From assembly GCA_000715685.1 (NCBI GenBank), contig KL569480.1, positions 662 through 7,914 on the forward strand: DNA of 7,253 bases, given 5' to 3'. This DNA comes from Streptomyces lilacinus. GTDB lineage: Bacteria > Actinomycetota > Actinomycetes > Streptomycetales > Streptomycetaceae. The translations under genes were made by a program, and so were the position numbers. The notes below the pieces were generated by a model. The model saw nothing but the letters and a program-made list of their open reading frames with translations. It was not told the DNA's origin and ran no database searches. Shown in pieces: positions 5,703 to 7,253 of the stretch. The stretch's first letter is position 1. The number at the start of each line of letters is the position of its first letter.

Positions 5703-6878
5703 GTGCACCTCGGACCGGGCCGCCGCACCGTTCTGCTGGCATCCGCCCTCCTCGGCTCCCTCGCCCTCTCCGCCTGCTCGGGCGGCTCCTCCGCCGACGC
5801 CGGGCCCGAGGCCAAGGTCACCGTCAGTCCCGGCAACGGGAAGGATGTCAAGCTCGGTGCGCCGATATCGGTGAAGGCCGACGGCGGCCGGCTCACCGAC
5901 GTCGACGTCAAGGACGACAAGGGGAACAAGGTCACCGGCCGGCTGGCCGACGACGGCGCCTCCTGGACCTCGGACGGCAAGGTGGGCCCGCAGACCACCT
6001 ACACCGTGCGGGCCACCGCCAAGGGCGGCAAGAACGGCAAGGGCAAGGAGTCCTCCGCCACCTCGACCTTCACCACCCAGCAGGCCGAGAAGGTCAACAA
6101 GCTCACCAACACCCCGAGCAACGGTCAGACCGTCGGCACCGGCATGCCCATCTCGATCCTCTTCGACCACGCCGTGGACGAGGGCAAGCGGGCCGAGATC
6201 GAGAAGTCCCTCACGGTCACCACCCAGCCGAAGGTCGAGGGCACCTGGGGCTGGGTCAAGGACTGGTCCGGCCAGGACCGCATCGACTGGCGGCCCAAGG
6301 ACTACTGGCCCACGGGGACGAAGGTGTCCGTCAAGGGCAACCTCTCCGGCATCGACTCCGGCGAGGGCGGCTGGTTCGCCCGGAACTACGACTTCGGCTT
6401 CTCCATAGGCGCCGACCGCAAGGCCGTCATCGACGTCCCCGCCCACAAGCTGACGATGCTCGAGGACGGCAAGGAGGTCGGCCACATCATGGGCTCCGCG
6501 GGCTCCCCCCAGGACCCCACCCGCGGCGGCATCCACACCGTGCGCAGCAAGAACGCCGACGAGACCATGGACTCCGCCACCATCGGCCACGGCAACGAGT
6601 GGATGCTCGACTCGAAGTGGGTCACCCACCTGACCGCGTCCGGCACCTTCCTGCACTCCGCGCCCTGGAACCAGTCCATCGGCGTGGAGAACAACAGCCA
6701 CGGCTGCTTCGGCATGACCACGAGCGACGCGAAGAAGATCTACGACTTCCTGCTGATCGGCTCCACGGTCGAGGTCAAGAACACCACCAGCACGAAGAAG
6801 ACCGACGTCGGCAACGGCCTCGAGGTCTGGCAGGAGAACTGGGACCAGTGGCAGAAGCGCAGCGCCCTGAAGAAGTGA
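5703..6878 (+). CDS. Lipoprotein L,D-transpeptidase with Ig-like domains
   Basis: The 391-residue product should make 3-3 (L,D) cross-links in peptidoglycan at the outer face of the membrane. Start GTG 5703 follows GAAAGG (5687-5692). It has a lipoprotein signal peptide, with RR at 7-8, a hydrophobic core, and lipobox LSAC with Cys25 as the lipidated residue. A Gly/Ser/Ala linker follows. Two beta-rich modules occupy about 36-125 (Big_10/Ig-like, ending in a Lys/Gly-rich patch) and 130-238 (with TWGWVKDWSGQDRIDWRPKDYWPTG-type Trp motifs). The YkuD catalytic domain spans about 239-358, with HIMGSAG (261-267), GGIHTV (275-280), FLHSAPWN (316-323) and SHGCFGM (332-338); Cys335 is the expected nucleophile, with His318 and His333 as family-conserved partners. 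The Trp-rich tail (GLEVWQENWDQWQ, 372-384) matches the C-terminal subdomain of mycobacterial LdtMt2-type enzymes. It is monocistronic and converges on the - strand gene with a 44-bp gap. Confidence 0.93.
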   Translation: MHLGPGRRTVLLASALLGSLALSACSGGSSADAGPEAKVTVSPGNGKDVKLGAPISVKADGGRLTDVDVKDDKGNKVTGRLADDGASWTSDGKVGPQTTYTVRATAKGGKNGKGKESSATSTFTTQQAEKVNKLTNTPSNGQTVGTGMPISILFDHAVDEGKRAEIEKSLTVTTQPKVEGTWGWVKDWSGQDRIDWRPKDYWPTGTKVSVKGNLSGIDSGEGGWFARNYDFGFSIGADRKAVIDVPAHKLTMLEDGKEVGHIMGSAGSPQDPTRGGIHTVRSKNADETMDSATIGHGNEWMLDSKWVTHLTASGTFLHSAPWNQSIGVENNSHGCFGMTTSDAKKIYDFLLIGSTVEVKNTTSTKKTDVGNGLEVWQENWDQWQKRSALKK

Positions 6879-6910
6879 GCTGACCTTCGGTGGGGCGCCG
6901 GACCGGCTCG

Positions 6911-6937
6911 GTGGGCCCGGGCTCAGTGGGCCCGGGC
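6911..6937. terminator. Possible bidirectional terminator built from a 12-bp direct repeat
   Basis: GTGGGCCCGGGC occurs exactly twice, at 6911-6922 and 6926-6937, separated only by TCA. That TCA is the reverse-strand stop codon of the leftward gene. Each copy contains the self-complementary GCCCGGGC, so the copies can also pair with each other (6915-6922 with 6930-6937, loop of 7). The position between convergent genes fits a shared terminator, though there is no T-tract on either strand. Confidence 0.45.
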
Positions 6938-7253
6938 GCGCAGCTCGACGCAGGCCCGCCCGTGGGGCTGGAGCTTCTCCTCGATGTGCTCGATCCCCTC
7001 GACGCAGATCCTCGCGCGCTCCGGGACGTTGTGCCCCAGCGCCACGGTGTAGCGCTGGCCGTGACTCCAGTGGCGAATGGCGCTGGTGGTGTTGAGGCGG
7101 AGGGCGTCGCTGTAGAGACGGAAGTGGCCGAAGAAGTCACCGTCCGGCGCGGGCGAGGCCGACATCTTGGCGACGTACAGGCCGCTGCCCTCCACGGTCA
7201 GGCAGGTCGGGCCCCCGCAGCTCGCCGCTCCCGCGCCGGCCGGCGCGGCGGGG
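6923..7253 (-). CDS. Small secreted four-cysteine protein, 5' end outside the window
   Basis: On the reverse strand the frame is open from the right edge to the stop at 6923-6925, giving 109 visible residues. A GTG at 7195 could start a 90-residue form. However, there is no good ribosome binding site before it, and the frame upstream stays open through an Ala/Pro/Gly stretch (PAAPAGAGAAS) that looks like the end of an export signal, then SCGGPTC. I therefore treat the gene as cut by the window. Cysteines fall at visible positions 12, 17, 83 (RICVEG) and 101 (RACVEL), enough for two disulfides. The middle holds FFGHFRLYSDALRLNT and WSHGQRYTVALGHNVPE, polar and probably beta-rich. No catalytic motif or family was recognised. 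A small exported, disulfide-stabilised protein is the best description; role unknown. Confidence 0.7.
   Translation of the reverse strand, partial: PAAPAGAGAASCGGPTCLTVEGSGLYVAKMSASPAPDGDFFGHFRLYSDALRLNTTSAIRHWSHGQRYTVALGHNVPERARICVEGIEHIEEKLQPHGRACVELRARAH

Noticed and set aside
5484..6701. 405-residue reverse-strand open frame opposite the L,D-transpeptidase gene
   Set aside because: It is Gly/Val/Ala-rich antisense shadow with no recognisable domain. The + strand has a lipobox and SHGC motif.
1..7253. Mobile element, CRISPR array, tRNA/rRNA or attachment site
   Set aside because: No transposase or integrase motifs, no spaced repeat series, no tRNA-like cloverleaf and no long terminal repeats were seen on either strand.

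Overview
The window reads as chromosomal DNA of a Streptomyces (or very close relative). Coding regions are very GC-rich with strong G/C bias at third codon positions. The left edge carries a rodlin, a family essentially confined to spore-forming streptomycetes. The intergenic regions hold long GC-rich hairpins rather than classic short U-tailed terminators. I noticed no TTA leucine codon in any of the genes called.

Layout, left to right. (1) 1-336, + strand: the 3' part of a rodlin, a secreted aerial-hypha/spore coat protein, cut by the window edge. (2) 337-780: a gene-free leader with an AT-rich dyad next to a TTGACG hexamer and several GC-rich stems. (3) 781-2262, +: an L-asparagine permease (AnsP type), followed by a very strong hairpin-T5 terminator. 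(4) 2351-2599: a conspicuously low-GC leader (about 47% GC over its first 130 bases by hand count) with competing inverted repeats. (5) 2600-3244, +: a five-helix membrane protein I cannot assign to a family. (6) 3245-3436: overlapping alternative hairpins, then a possible 11-nt direct-repeat (PHO-box-like) element. (7) 3437-5494, +: a Tat-exported phosphocholine-type phospholipase C. (8) 5495-5702: terminator and leader. (9) 5703-6878, +: a lipoprotein L,D-transpeptidase with Ig-like domains. (10) 6923-7253, - strand: the 3' part of a small secreted four-cysteine protein, convergent with the transpeptidase and cut by the right edge.

The five + strand genes look like separate transcription units, because each gap is about 190-440 bp and most contain a terminator-like hairpin. 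They are not an obvious operon. A loose theme is the cell surface: coat protein, amino-acid uptake, extracellular phospholipid hydrolysis, peptidoglycan cross-linking and a small secreted protein. I do not see a defence system, mobile element, CRISPR array, RNA gene or biosynthetic cluster. The parts most worth a second look are the low-GC structured leader with its unassigned membrane protein, the candidate phosphate-control site before the phospholipase, and the truncated secreted protein at the right edge.
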